Assembly: GCF_014646375.1 (NCBI RefSeq)
Contig: NZ_BMNI01000004.1
Coordinates: 113,435 to 177,434, forward strand
From: Nocardioides phosphati
GTDB lineage: Bacteria; Actinomycetota; Actinomycetes; Propionibacteriales; Nocardioidaceae
Length of the DNA: 64,000 nucleotides
Direction: 5' to 3'
Shown: piece by piece, positions 7,371 through 15,189 of the stretch
Layout: every line of letters starts with the position of its first letter
Position numbering within the stretch: position 1 is the stretch's first letter
The notes under the pieces: model-generated
Databases searched by the model: none
The model's input: only the letters and a program-made list of their open reading frames with translations
What the model was told of the DNA's origin: nothing
Translations under genes and position numbers: made by a program

Positions 7371-7395
7371 AGTGATGCACGAGAGTGATGCACGA
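7371..7395. repeat. Tandem 12-mer AGTGATGCACGA, two copies
   Basis: AGTGATGCACGA occurs at 7371-7382 and 7384-7395, a 13-bp period. Just upstream, CACTGG (7344-7349) and CCAGTG (7354-7359) form a dyad. These sit between the ATPase gene and the broken DUF255 gene, where arm-type integrase or excisionase binding sites would be expected at an element end. Otherwise 7242-7473 holds only the direct repeat. Confidence 0.45.
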
Positions 7396-7473
7396 AGCCC
7401 CGGAATCGGTGTCCAACGGCGGTCTTCGTTGAAACGACACGAACCGCCATACCCCCGCTGACCTGCGGTTTCG

Positions 7474-7671
7474 TCAATTTTCGCGAACAGCCGCCGGTCG
7501 GTTCACGTCGTGGCACCAGTGGCAGGCGGCGTAGCCGACACTCAACAGCACGGGTACGCCGCGGCGCCGGGCCTCCTCGAACGCGTCGGGCCCCCACTCC
7601 CACCAGTCGACGGGGTTCTCCGCGTGCTGCAGCAGGTAGGGAGAGGTCGCTGACGCAAGGCGATTGGGCAT
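7474..7671 (-). pseudogene. 5' fragment of a DUF255 thioredoxin-like protein gene, cut by the mobile element
   Basis: The product starts [20 protein letters not shown] and reads through [20 protein letters not shown] and [13 protein letters not shown], the diagnostic N-terminus of the DUF255 (YyaL/SSP411-like) family, normally over 600 residues long. Family members continue after CHWCH with VMxHESF-like residues; here the frame reads [11 protein letters not shown] and stops. Homology covers only 7510-7671, so the break lies at or just left of 7510. The remainder of the gene should be at the other end of the element, outside the window. Confidence 0.8.
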
Positions 7672-7684
7672 GGCACCCAGCCTG

Positions 7685-7753
7685 TCACGTGGCAGGGAGT
7701 CGCACCGTCACCACCAGGCCGCCTCCCCCGCGCGGCTCGAGCCGGAGCGAGCC
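7685..7753 (-). pseudogene. Possible 3' relic of a sensor histidine kinase gene
   Basis: The last 22 codons of an open frame read [22 protein letters not shown] and stop, which closely resembles the end of many actinobacterial sensor kinases (GGxLxLxxxxGGGxxVxVxLP). Upstream of the GSLRL the frame loses any resemblance to an ATPase domain. It may be a leftover of a deleted kinase. The match is short and could be chance in this base composition. Confidence 0.3.
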
Positions 7754-7906
7754 CGTGGTCGGCCCGTTCCCCCGCCGAGGAGCCCGACCCGTGGGCGGGT
7801 TCGCACCAGAGGGTGGACACGACTGCGTCATGAACCCGCGGGTCGGCCGTTCCACCGGCGTACGGAAAGCAGGACTCGGCCTGCCCACCAACCCTCGGGG
7901 GAACCC

Positions 7907-8020
7907 ATGACCAACATCGTGATCGGCACCGTCGTCATCGTCGCCGCAGCCACCTTCGCCGCGACCACCGACTCCACCACGGCGGAAGCCCCGCACCACC
8001 GCGTCGTCGTCAACCACTGA
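7907..8020 (+). CDS. Small hydrophobic peptide, 37 residues
   Basis: ATG 7907 follows a purine-rich stretch (CGGGGGAACCC). The product begins with a short Asn-Ile/Val-rich hydrophobic segment (IVIGTVVIVAAATFAATT) and ends in a polar tail rich in His and Val. It is followed 12 bp later by a strong inverted repeat, as expected for a real transcription unit. No family is recognised. It may be a membrane-associated small protein, or not translated. Confidence 0.35.
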   Translation: MTNIVIGTVVIVAAATFAATTDSTTAEAPHHRVVVNH

Positions 8021-8031
8021 CCCGGCACCCT

Positions 8032-8096
8032 CGACAGTCCCCGACGCTCGGCGCCTTCCGACCTCGTGTCGGCAGCCAGCGCGTCGGGGACTGTCG
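8032..8096. terminator. 16-bp perfect inverted repeat, likely bidirectional terminator
   Basis: CGACAGTCCCCGACGC (8032-8047) is matched exactly by its reverse complement at 8081-8096, with a 33-base loop. It separates the small plus-strand ORF from the convergent apbE gene. There is no T-tract, as is usual in actinobacteria. Confidence 0.6.
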
Positions 8097-8100
8097 CGTT

Positions 8101-8865
8101 TCAGCCGACGACCTCCACGCGACCGTCGTCGTGGACGACGACGCCGCACCGGCCCCGGGCCCGTAGCCACGTGGCAGCCTCCCGGCCCAGCGCGAAGGCG
8201 CTCGTCGCGTCGATGTCGACGGCGGTGAGGCTGTCACCCACCACCGTCACCTGCCGTACGCCGAGCGGCGGGAGCCCGGTCCGCCCGTCGACCACGTGGG
8301 CCCCACGGTGGGCGGTGCCCGAGGTGGCCACCGCGCCACGCCAGACGGGGAGGCGGGCGATCACGCGCTGCGGGTCGGCCGGATCCTCGACCCCGATCGT
8401 CCAGGGGCGTCCGACCGGGTCCGCGGTCCAGGCGAGGACGTCACCACCCGCAGAGAGGCAGTGGTCGGTCTCCGGCAGCTCCGCGAGGTGGCGGGCAGCG
8501 CGCTCGGCGGCCCAGCCCTTGACCACGCCGCTCGGGTCGAAGACGGTGCCGCCGTGCCCGTCGGGCCGCGCGACCGCGAAGGCGCCGTGCGAGGCGTGGG
8601 CGGCGGCGTTGCCGAGCTCCAGCACCTCGCGCACCTCCGGCGGGCACTCCCCCAGCTCGACCTCGCCGCGGGCGAGCCGCGAGACCCAGGAGTCGGCGCG
8701 CCAGGTGCTGAAGACCCGGTCGGCCTCACGCAGGTCCGCCACGACGGCGGCCCACGCCTCCCGGGCGGCGGCGTCGCTGGTGTGGCGTCCCCGCAGGGCG
8801 AGGCTGAACGGCAGCCCCATGACCTGCTCGACGTACCGGGCCGGCGCCAGCGCCACGGTGCTCAC
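8101..8865 (-). CDS. apbE: FAD:protein FMN transferase (ApbE)
   Basis: 254 residues from GTG 8865. ApbE moves FMN from FAD onto a Ser/Thr of exported flavoproteins. Family hallmarks are FDPSGVVKGWAAERA (the D-P-SG-x-xKGxA block) and a GGDVLAW segment, the dimetal-site region TSGTAHRGAHVVD...TG, and a late DIDATSAFALG. The N-terminus (PARYVEQVMGLPFS) resembles the GT-type start of the family; a clear lipobox is absent. The start overlaps the FMN-binding gene's stop by four bases (GTGA), directly pairing transferase and substrate. It is the last gene of the cluster. Confidence 0.9.
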   Translation of the reverse strand: MSTVALAPARYVEQVMGLPFSLALRGRHTSDAAAREAWAAVVADLREADRVFSTWRADSWVSRLARGEVELGECPPEVREVLELGNAAAHASHGAFAVARPDGHGGTVFDPSGVVKGWAAERAARHLAELPETDHCLSAGGDVLAWTADPVGRPWTIGVEDPADPQRVIARLPVWRGAVATSGTAHRGAHVVDGRTGLPPLGVRQVTVVGDSLTAVDIDATSAFALGREAATWLRARGRCGVVVHDDGRVEVVG

Positions 8866-9371
8866 AGGCCCGCCCGGTCGAGCGCGGACTGCAGCGACTG
8901 CCGATAGCCGTCGCTCGTGTAGGTCGCGCCGCTCACCATGTCGATGCCGGCGCCCTGCTTGTCGAGCGTCTCCTGCACCAGGACCGGCAGGGCGTAGCCG
9001 TTGATCTGGGCGTCGCGCGAGTCGCTGTTCGGGTACTGCAGCACCGACACCTTGGTGATCGTCGACCCGGACGTGGTGATCTGCACCTGGACCGGGCCGT
9101 AGCGCGTGTAGGTCGGGGTGCCGGTCGTCGTCTTCGTGGCGCTCTTCGCGGAGGAGCCCGACGAGCCGCCGCTCCCCGCGCCCTTCGTGGCCGTGGTCGT
9201 GTCCGTGGTCGTGTCCGTCGGGGTGGAGGAGGAGCCGGCGAGCGTGCCGGAGTAGGCCGCCGCGGTCTCCGTGGGAGTCGAGCCGCCCAGGGAGGTGTGG
9301 TAGCCGAAGAGCAGCGCGAGCGTGGCCACGGTGCCGCTGAGCCAGAGGATGATCCGTCGCACGCCGCTCAC
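8862..9371 (-). CDS. Exported FMN-binding protein with covalent flavinylation motif
   Basis: 169 residues from GTG 9371, overlapping the preceding reductase stop by GTGA. A membrane anchor/signal segment (RIILWLSGTVATLALLFGYH, about residues 7-26) is followed by a Ser/Thr/Gly-rich linker (31-88) and an FMN-binding domain. The domain contains DMVSGAT (residues 144-150), the ApbE target motif D-x-x-(S/T)-G-A-(T/S), so Thr150 is the predicted FMN attachment point. Its place between a reductase and ApbE argues that it carries electrons on the outer face of the membrane. Confidence 0.85.
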   Translation of the reverse strand: MSGVRRIILWLSGTVATLALLFGYHTSLGGSTPTETAAAYSGTLAGSSSTPTDTTTDTTTATKGAGSGGSSGSSAKSATKTTTGTPTYTRYGPVQVQITTSGSTITKVSVLQYPNSDSRDAQINGYALPVLVQETLDKQGAGIDMVSGATYTSDGYRQSLQSALDRAGL

Positions 9372-10705
9372 CACCCGAACGCCTCGGTGTGGATCCGCCG
9401 CGCGGGGACGCCGGCGGCGCGGGCCGCCCGGCGTACGGCCTCGGCCCAGCCGTGGGGCCCGCAGACGTAGACGTCGCGCTCGGCGATGTCCGGCACCCAC
9501 GCCCGCAGCGCGGAGGCGTCGTCGACGGCGGGCTCGATCCGGCCGAGCCAGGAGTCCGGCGTACGCCGCGGCCCGGGGAGGTCCACGACGGCGAGCCCAC
9601 GCTCGCGCCGGAGCACCTCGAGCTCGCTGCCGAAGAGCGGCTCGCGGGCGTAGCGGTGCAGGAGCACGGCGTCGCCGGGGGCGTAGTCGAGACCCTCCGC
9701 CAGCGCACGGAGCGGCGTGATGCCGACACCGGACCCGATCAGGGCCACGCGCCGGGCCGTGCGGGCCCGCGGCGAGAGGCGGCCGTAGGGGCCCTCGACC
9801 AGGGCGCGCATGCCGGGGCGCAGGGCGCGCAGCTCGGCCGATCCGTCGCCGAGCGCCTTCACCGTGATCCGCAGGCTGCGGCCGTCGGGGGCCGCGGAGA
9901 GGGAGTACGGGTTGCCGCGCGTCCAGCCAGAGCGACCGAGGAAGCGCCAGACCAGGAACTGCCCCGGCTCCACACGCAGCCGCTCGAGGCGGCGTCCGGA
10001 GAGGTAGACCGAGACCACGCCGTCGCCCTCCTCGACGACCGACGTGACCCGCAGGCCGTGGCGCGCCGTGACGGCGAGAGGCAGGGCAACCCGCCAGACC
10101 AGGACGGCCGCGAGGCTCGCGCCCCACACGGTCCACCAGAGCGCGGTCACCACCGGGTGGCCCACGAAGTCCTGCCCGGTCCACAGCTGGTGCGGCAGCG
10201 CGAGCCCGACCCCGAGGTAGGCGTAGAGGTGGAGCAGGTGCCACGACTCGTAGCGAAGCGCCCGGCGGGCTGCCCGCACGCTGGTCACGACGACCATGAC
10301 GAGGCACACCGTCCCGGCCAGCGCGAGCAGCATGCCCGGGTAGTCCACGACCAGGTGCCACGTGGAGGTGACCAGCCGGCCCGGGCCGCCGGCGTACGCC
10401 CAGGCGATGAGGACGAGGTGCACCAGCAGCAGGTTGAACGAGGTGAACCCGACCAGCCGGTGCTGGCGCGCGAGAGCGTCCTGCCCCCAGGCCCGCTCGA
10501 GCACCGGCACGCGAGCCATCAGCAGCACCTGCACCAGCAGGAGCGCGGCGGAGAGCAGGCCCGCGATGCGCCCGAGGGCCATCGCCCCGAGGAGTCCGTC
10601 GGCGTGGTTGCCGACGACCCACCAGCCGGTCACGGCGAGCAGGCCGATCGCGACGACGGCCGCCGACGTACGCCGCACGGCCGTGTCCAGCTGGCTCGGG
10701 GTCAT
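9368..10705 (-). CDS. Ferric-reductase-like membrane flavoprotein with FAD/NAD(P) oxidoreductase domain
   Basis: 445 residues. The first ~215 hold about six membrane helices with histidines in a ferric reductase-type arrangement (including RQHRLVGF, LLLVHLVLIAWAY and YESWHLLHLYAYL). From ~225 follows a ferredoxin-NADP reductase-like half: GNPYSLSAAP (FAD), LIGSGVGITPLRAL (NAD(P)H) and VYVCGPHGW near the end. Such proteins pass electrons from cytoplasmic NAD(P)H, via FAD and haem, across the membrane. Both ends overlap neighbouring genes by four bases, so it is in one operon with the FMN-binding protein. Confidence 0.85.
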   Translation of the reverse strand: MTPSQLDTAVRRTSAAVVAIGLLAVTGWWVVGNHADGLLGAMALGRIAGLLSAALLLVQVLLMARVPVLERAWGQDALARQHRLVGFTSFNLLLVHLVLIAWAYAGGPGRLVTSTWHLVVDYPGMLLALAGTVCLVMVVVTSVRAARRALRYESWHLLHLYAYLGVGLALPHQLWTGQDFVGHPVVTALWWTVWGASLAAVLVWRVALPLAVTARHGLRVTSVVEEGDGVVSVYLSGRRLERLRVEPGQFLVWRFLGRSGWTRGNPYSLSAAPDGRSLRITVKALGDGSAELRALRPGMRALVEGPYGRLSPRARTARRVALIGSGVGITPLRALAEGLDYAPGDAVLLHRYAREPLFGSELEVLRRERGLAVVDLPGPRRTPDSWLGRIEPAVDDASALRAWVPDIAERDVYVCGPHGWAEAVRRAARAAGVPARRIHTEAFGW

Positions 10706-11286
10706 GACGCGTCGCTGTCGTTCTGCGTGGTGCCGCTGCCGTCCTGCTGCGTCCCGCCCTGCGGGAGCTGGCCCTGCATCTGGCCCTGCGGCAGCTGCCC
10801 CGGGAGCTGGCCCGCGCCACCTTGCGGAAGCTGGCCGGGCACGCCGCCGCCGGGGAACCCGCCCCGGCTGCCGTCGCGGTCGAAGCCGTCCTGCCCGAAC
10901 CGCACGTCGACCCGCTGGTGGTCGTCGCCGGCCTGGCCGATCGCGAAGCCGGTCACCCCGCTGCCCAGCACCAGCACCGCTGCGGCGCCCACGAGCGCGC
11001 CCTTGGCACCGCTCGACAGCGCCTTGAGCGCGGCGAACGCCGATGCGCTCGGTGCCTCGTTGACCGGCGTCGGGTACGCCGTGGGGTGCGCGCCCGTCGG
11101 GGCAGTGGGCGCGGCGGTGGGCGCGGCCGAGGACTCCGTGGCGGCCGGGCGCCCTGCGGCGGCCGGGGCCGGGCTGGCGATCTGCTCGGTCGGGGCGTTC
11201 GGGTCCGGCTCCCAGCGGGAACCGCTCGCCTCCGGCTGCGACTCAGGCTGCTCGGGCCGCTGCGGGTCGGGGGTCTTCTTGCTCAT
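10702..11286 (-). CDS. Membrane-anchored protein with Gly/Gln/Leu/Pro repeats
   Basis: 194 residues from ATG 11286, chosen because GAGGGAGAACCC lies just upstream and the longer frame has no ribosome site. The N-terminal ~100 residues are polar, rich in Pro, Glu, Ala and Thr. A single hydrophobic helix follows (GALVGAAAVLVLGSGVTGFAIG), then a C-terminal tail with degenerate GQLPQG/GQMQGQLPQG repeats. Its stop overlaps the reductase ATG (ATGA). Function is unknown; the operon position suggests a partner of the membrane reductase or a sensor input for the two-component system upstream. Confidence 0.6.
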   Translation of the reverse strand: MSKKTPDPQRPEQPESQPEASGSRWEPDPNAPTEQIASPAPAAAGRPAATESSAAPTAAPTAPTGAHPTAYPTPVNEAPSASAFAALKALSSGAKGALVGAAAVLVLGSGVTGFAIGQAGDDHQRVDVRFGQDGFDRDGSRGGFPGGGVPGQLPQGGAGQLPGQLPQGQMQGQLPQGGTQQDGSGTTQNDSDAS

Positions 11287-11375
11287 CGGGTTCTCCCTCG
11301 TCGGTTGGATGGCTCCAGCCAACGCGCCCCCGCTGGGCGCTCCCTGCGCGTGACCTGTGTGCTTCCTGTGAGCCC

Positions 11376-12821
11376 TCAGGCGGGCAGCGTGAGGGTGAAC
11401 GTCGTGTCCCCCGGCGCCGAGGCACAGCTCAGCGTGCCGCCGTGCGCAGCCGCGATCGCGTGCGCGAGCGAGAGGCCGAGACCGGCGCCCCCGGAGTCGC
11501 GGGTGCGGGAGGCGTCGCCACGCGTGAACCGCTCGAAGAGCGTCGGCTGCAGCTCGGCGGGAACACCGGGGCCGTCGTCGTGGACCGTGACGACCGCGCC
11601 GTCCTCCGAACCCCGCACGGCGACGGTGACCGTCGTGCCCGCGGGCGTGTGGCGCCGGGCGTTGGTGAGCAGGTTGGCCACCACCTGGTGCAGCCGCTGC
11701 GCGTCGCCGGTCACCACGACCGCCTCGTCGCCGAGGTCGAGCTGCCAGCGATGGCTGGGCGCGACGACGCGCGCGTCACCGACCGCCTCGAGCACCAGGT
11801 GGGTGAGGTCGACCTCCTCGCGGGCGAGCGGCCGCCCCGCGTCGAGCCGGGCCAGGAGCAGGAGGTCCTCGACCAGCGCCGTCATCCGCCTCGACTCGCC
11901 CTGCACACGCTCGAGCACGTGGAGGACCCGCTCGGGGTCGGCGTCGGCGCGCAGGCCGAGCTCGGTGTAGCCCTGGATCGTGGCGAGCGGCGTGCGCAGC
12001 TCGTGGGAGGCGTCGGCCACGAACTGCCGGACCTGCTGCTCGCTGCGGTGGCGCGCGTCGAGCGAGCTCTCCATGTGGCCGAGCAGGACGTTGAGGGCCG
12101 ACCCCACCTGGCCGACCTCCGTGCGCTCGTCGGTGAGCGACTCCGGCACGCGTGCGGTCACGCCCACCTCACCGGTGGCGAGCGGCAGTGCCGCGACCTC
12201 GTGGGCGGTGCGGGCGACCTGGCGCAGCGGCTCGAGCTGGCGGCGTACGACGACGACAGCGAGGCCCCCTGCGACGCCGACAGCCAGCAGCGTGAAGAGG
12301 GCCTCCCACGCGATGATCGTGGCCAGCGTGTCGTCGACCTCGCCGGCCGCGATGCCGGTGACCAGGGTGATGCCGTCGACCTGCGAGGCGAGGAAGCGGT
12401 AGTCGCCGAGGCCCTCGACCTCGAGCGCGGTGGGCCGATCGGTCTGGGGCAGCGCGCGGAGCTGGGCGAGCTCGGCCACCGTGAGCTGCTTCCGGCCCCC
12501 GCCGGCGGTGAGCACGATGCCGCTGGAGGCACCCTGGGTGAAGTACGCCGTCAGGGTGCCCGCGCCCTGTGCCCGTGCGTCGCGGATGTCGGGTCCGCCG
12601 CCGTCCGGGAAGCCGCCGATCGGCAGCCCGTGCTGCAGCGCACGGACGTCGCGGTCGTGCGACTGCATGACCTCCTTGTCGATCTGGCCGGTGAGCCGCT
12701 TGTCGAGCGCGGCCGTGGTCAGCGCGGAGACCAGGAGCCCGACGAGCGCCACGAGGAGGACCACGGTCGCGACGAGGCGGGCGGTCAGCGAGGCCGGCAC
12801 CAGGCGGCGTACGCGCTCCAT
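11376..12821 (-). CDS. Sensor histidine kinase
   Basis: 481 residues from ATG 12821. Membrane helices at about 14-36 and 168-192 enclose an extracytoplasmic sensor region. A HAMP linker, the dimerisation box DASHELRTPLATI with phospho-acceptor His273, an N-box (VVANLLTNARRHT), G1 (DDGPGVP) and G2 (GAGLGLSLA) follow. The start shares one base with the response regulator stop (TGATG). The next gene downstream begins 89 bp later, so transcription may continue into the flavin-transfer genes, which are its likely targets. Confidence 0.92.
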   Translation of the reverse strand: MERVRRLVPASLTARLVATVVLLVALVGLLVSALTTAALDKRLTGQIDKEVMQSHDRDVRALQHGLPIGGFPDGGGPDIRDARAQGAGTLTAYFTQGASSGIVLTAGGGRKQLTVAELAQLRALPQTDRPTALEVEGLGDYRFLASQVDGITLVTGIAAGEVDDTLATIIAWEALFTLLAVGVAGGLAVVVVRRQLEPLRQVARTAHEVAALPLATGEVGVTARVPESLTDERTEVGQVGSALNVLLGHMESSLDARHRSEQQVRQFVADASHELRTPLATIQGYTELGLRADADPERVLHVLERVQGESRRMTALVEDLLLLARLDAGRPLAREEVDLTHLVLEAVGDARVVAPSHRWQLDLGDEAVVVTGDAQRLHQVVANLLTNARRHTPAGTTVTVAVRGSEDGAVVTVHDDGPGVPAELQPTLFERFTRGDASRTRDSGGAGLGLSLAHAIAAAHGGTLSCASAPGDTTFTLTLPA

Positions 12822-13549
12822 CAGTCGGCCGGCTTCAGCACGTACCCGGCGCCGCGCATGGTGTGGATCATCGGCGCACGGCCGGCGTCGACCTTCTTGC
12901 GCAGGTAGGAGATGTAGAGCTCGACGACGTTGGCCTGGCCGCCGAAGTCGTAGTTCCACACGCGGTCGAGGATCTGCGCCTTGGACAGCACGCGGCGCGG
13001 GTTGCGCATCAGGAAGCGGAGCAGCTCGAACTCCGTCGCGGTCAGCGCGATCTCGTCACCACCACGGAAGACCTCGCGGCTCTCCTCGTCGAGGGTCAGG
13101 TCGCCGACGGTGAGCACCGGGCTCTCGCGCCGCCGGGTCGCGCCGGCGCGACGGAGCTGCCCGCGCAGCCGGGCGACGACCTCCTCGAGCGAGAACGGCT
13201 TGGTCACGTAGTCGTCGCCGCCGGCGGTCAGCCCGGCCACGCGGTCCTCCACGGAGTCGCGCGCGGTCAGGAACAGCACGGGTACGTCGGGCTGTTGCTG
13301 CCGCACCCGCCGGAGCACCTCGAGCCCGTCGAAGTCGGGCAGCATCCAGTCGAGCACGATCGCGTCGGGGCGCACGTCCTTCGCCACGGCGACCGCGTCG
13401 CGGCCAGTGTGGGCCGTCGAGATCTCCCAGCCCTCGTAGCGCAGCGCCATGCTGAGCAGCTCGGCGATGTTGACCTCGTCGTCGACCACGAGCACCCGCA
13501 ACGGGGAGCCGTCGGCACGGGTCAGCGGAGCGGCAGCGGGCGGCGTCAT
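12821..13549 (-). CDS. OmpR/PhoB-family response regulator
   Basis: 242 residues. A receiver domain (VLVVDDE, acceptor Asp67 in LDWMLPD, Lys in YVTKPF) is joined to a winged-helix DNA-binding domain ending SYLRKKVDAG...IHTMRGAGYVL. It heads the cluster ending in apbE, and is divergent from trx with a 94-bp intergenic region that must hold both promoters. It probably activates the cluster in response to the kinase encoded next to it. Confidence 0.92.
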   Translation of the reverse strand: MTPPAAAPLTRADGSPLRVLVVDDEVNIAELLSMALRYEGWEISTAHTGRDAVAVAKDVRPDAIVLDWMLPDFDGLEVLRRVRQQQPDVPVLFLTARDSVEDRVAGLTAGGDDYVTKPFSLEEVVARLRGQLRRAGATRRRESPVLTVGDLTLDEESREVFRGGDEIALTATEFELLRFLMRNPRRVLSKAQILDRVWNYDFGGQANVVELYISYLRKKVDAGRAPMIHTMRGAGYVLKPAD

Positions 13550-13643
13550 GGACCCAGCATGCCGCCCGACACCGACAGCCGGCCATGAGGAACCTGTGTG
13601 TCACCTGTGAGCGGACCCTTGGCCGCCGCGTAGCGTTGCTGGC

Positions 13644-14006
13644 ATGGCCACGATCGAGCTGACCGCAGCGAACTTCACCGACCACGTCGAGGAGGACGAC
13701 ATCCTCCTCGTCGACTTCTGGGCGAGCTGGTGCGGCCCGTGTCGCCAGTTCGCGCCGATCTACGAGGCCGCGTCGGAGAAGCATCCCGACATCACCTTCG
13801 GGTCGGTCAACACCGAGGAGCAGCAGGAGCTCGCGGGCGCCTTCCGGGTCACCAGCATCCCGACGCTCATGGTCTTCCGCGAGCAGGTGCTGATCTACGC
13901 CCAGCCCGGCGCGCTGCCCGAGCAGGCGCTCGAGCAGGTGATCGAGGCCGTCCGCAAGCTCGACATGGACGACGTACGCCGGCAGCTCAAGGAGTCGCAG
14001 GGCTGA
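13644..14006 (+). CDS. trxA: Thioredoxin
   Basis: 120 residues with the canonical active site FWASWCGPCRQF and the cis-proline segment SIPTLMVF. It reduces protein disulfides in the cytoplasm. The C-terminal extension after the thioredoxin fold (about 15 residues, KLDMDDVRRQLKE) is slightly longer than E. coli TrxA, a common actinobacterial form. It is divergent from the response-regulator operon. Confidence 0.93.
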   Translation: MATIELTAANFTDHVEEDDILLVDFWASWCGPCRQFAPIYEAASEKHPDITFGSVNTEEQQELAGAFRVTSIPTLMVFREQVLIYAQPGALPEQALEQVIEAVRKLDMDDVRRQLKESQG

Positions 14007-14018
14007 GCCCTGCGGCGA

Positions 14019-14258
14019 TCAGGCCTTGTCGTCGGTGGACGGCGCCGGGGCCTCGTCGCTGCCGTAGACGCCGGCCTCGTTGGCGGCGTTGGTCTTCTTG
14101 AGCTGGCGCGTGAAGCTCCAGAGCAGGAGCACGGTCGCCACGATCATCAGACCGAGCACGAGCGCACCGATCCAGCCTGCGGTGATCTTGTCGGCGTCGC
14201 CGTTCCAGTTGGACGTGGCGATGGTCAGCGGGGTGAGCATGGCTCCATTGTCGCTCAC
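14019..14258 (-). CDS. Small single-helix membrane protein coupled to mca
   Basis: 79 residues from GTG 14258, which overlaps the mca stop by GTGA; an ATG six codons further (14240) is the alternative. One membrane helix (WIGALVLGLMIVATVLLLW) is followed by a charged tail (TRQLKKTNAANEAG...). Small membrane proteins are commonly encoded after mca in actinobacteria. Function is unknown. Confidence 0.7.
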   Translation of the reverse strand: MSDNGAMLTPLTIATSNWNGDADKITAGWIGALVLGLMIVATVLLLWSFTRQLKKTNAANEAGVYGSDEAPAPSTDDKA

Positions 14259-15148
14259 GCCTGGCTCACCCCCGGCCACGGGGCGTCGCGCAGGCCCGCG
14301 AACAGGTCTGCCTCGGGCAGCTCGGTCGGCACGTGGGTCTCGACGAGCTCGTAGTCCTCGTGCGGCCAGGTCGCCTTCTGCACCTCCATCGGCACCGCGA
14401 ACCAGAAGCCGTCGGGGTCGATCTGCGTCGCGTGCGCGAGCAGCGCCCGGTCGCGCGTCTCGAACCACTCCGCGCACGGCACCCGCGTCGTGATGCGCGC
14501 GTCCCACGCCGGGTCGGGCGTCCAGTCCTTCAGCCGGTCGGCGTACGGCGAGGGCAGGCCGGCGGCCTCCATCGCGTCGTGGATCGCGAGCGCGCGCGGC
14601 CGGTTGAACGTGTGGTGGAAGTAGAGCTTGGCGACCTGCCACGGCTCCCCCGCGTCGGGATAGCGCTCCGGGTCGGCCGCGGCCCTGAACGCCTCCATCG
14701 AGACCAGGTGGCACTGGATGTGGTCGGGGTGCGGGTAGCCACCCCGCTCGTCGTACGTCGTCATGACGTGGGGCCGGAAGCTGCGAATGAACCGGACCAG
14801 CGGCTCGGCCGCCTCCTCGACGGGCACGAGCGCGAAGCAGCCGTCGGGCAGCGGCGGCTTCGGGTCGCCGTCGGGCCAGCCGGAGTCGACGAAGCCGAGC
14901 CAGTCCTGCTTGACGCCGAGGATCTCGCGCGCGGCGTCCATCTCGGCGCGGCGGACCGCCTGGATGTCCTCGATCGTCGCCGGGTCGATCTTGGGATTGA
15001 GGACGTCGCCCCGCTCACCGCCCGTGCACGTGACCACGTGGACGTCGACGCCCTCGGCGACGTACTTGGCGGTGGTGGCCGCGCCCTTGCTCGACTCGTC
15101 GTCGGGGTGCGCGTGCACGTGCATCAGCCGGAGCGGCTCAACAGACAT
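14255..15148 (-). CDS. mca: Mycothiol S-conjugate amidase
   Basis: 297 residues, LmbE-like metalloamidase. AHPDDESSKGAATTAKY gives the zinc-binding AHPDDE, and PHPDHIQCH supplies the remaining ligand. TCTGGERGDVLNPKID and the length favour Mca over MshB. The enzyme cleaves mycothiol S-conjugates to mercapturic acids and cysteine-side products, detoxifying electrophiles. The gene marks the organism as a mycothiol producer. It is divergent from the DUF4307 gene and coupled to the small membrane-protein gene downstream. Confidence 0.9.
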   Translation of the reverse strand: MSVEPLRLMHVHAHPDDESSKGAATTAKYVAEGVDVHVVTCTGGERGDVLNPKIDPATIEDIQAVRRAEMDAAREILGVKQDWLGFVDSGWPDGDPKPPLPDGCFALVPVEEAAEPLVRFIRSFRPHVMTTYDERGGYPHPDHIQCHLVSMEAFRAAADPERYPDAGEPWQVAKLYFHHTFNRPRALAIHDAMEAAGLPSPYADRLKDWTPDPAWDARITTRVPCAEWFETRDRALLAHATQIDPDGFWFAVPMEVQKATWPHEDYELVETHVPTELPEADLFAGLRDAPWPGVSQA

Positions 15149-15189
15149 GCGGAGATTCTAGGAGGACGGGCCCGTGGGACGATGCCCGC

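Noticed and set aside
9389..11353. 654-residue plus-strand frame across the reductase operon
   Set aside because: Antisense to genes with clear TM and FAD motifs and coupled starts.
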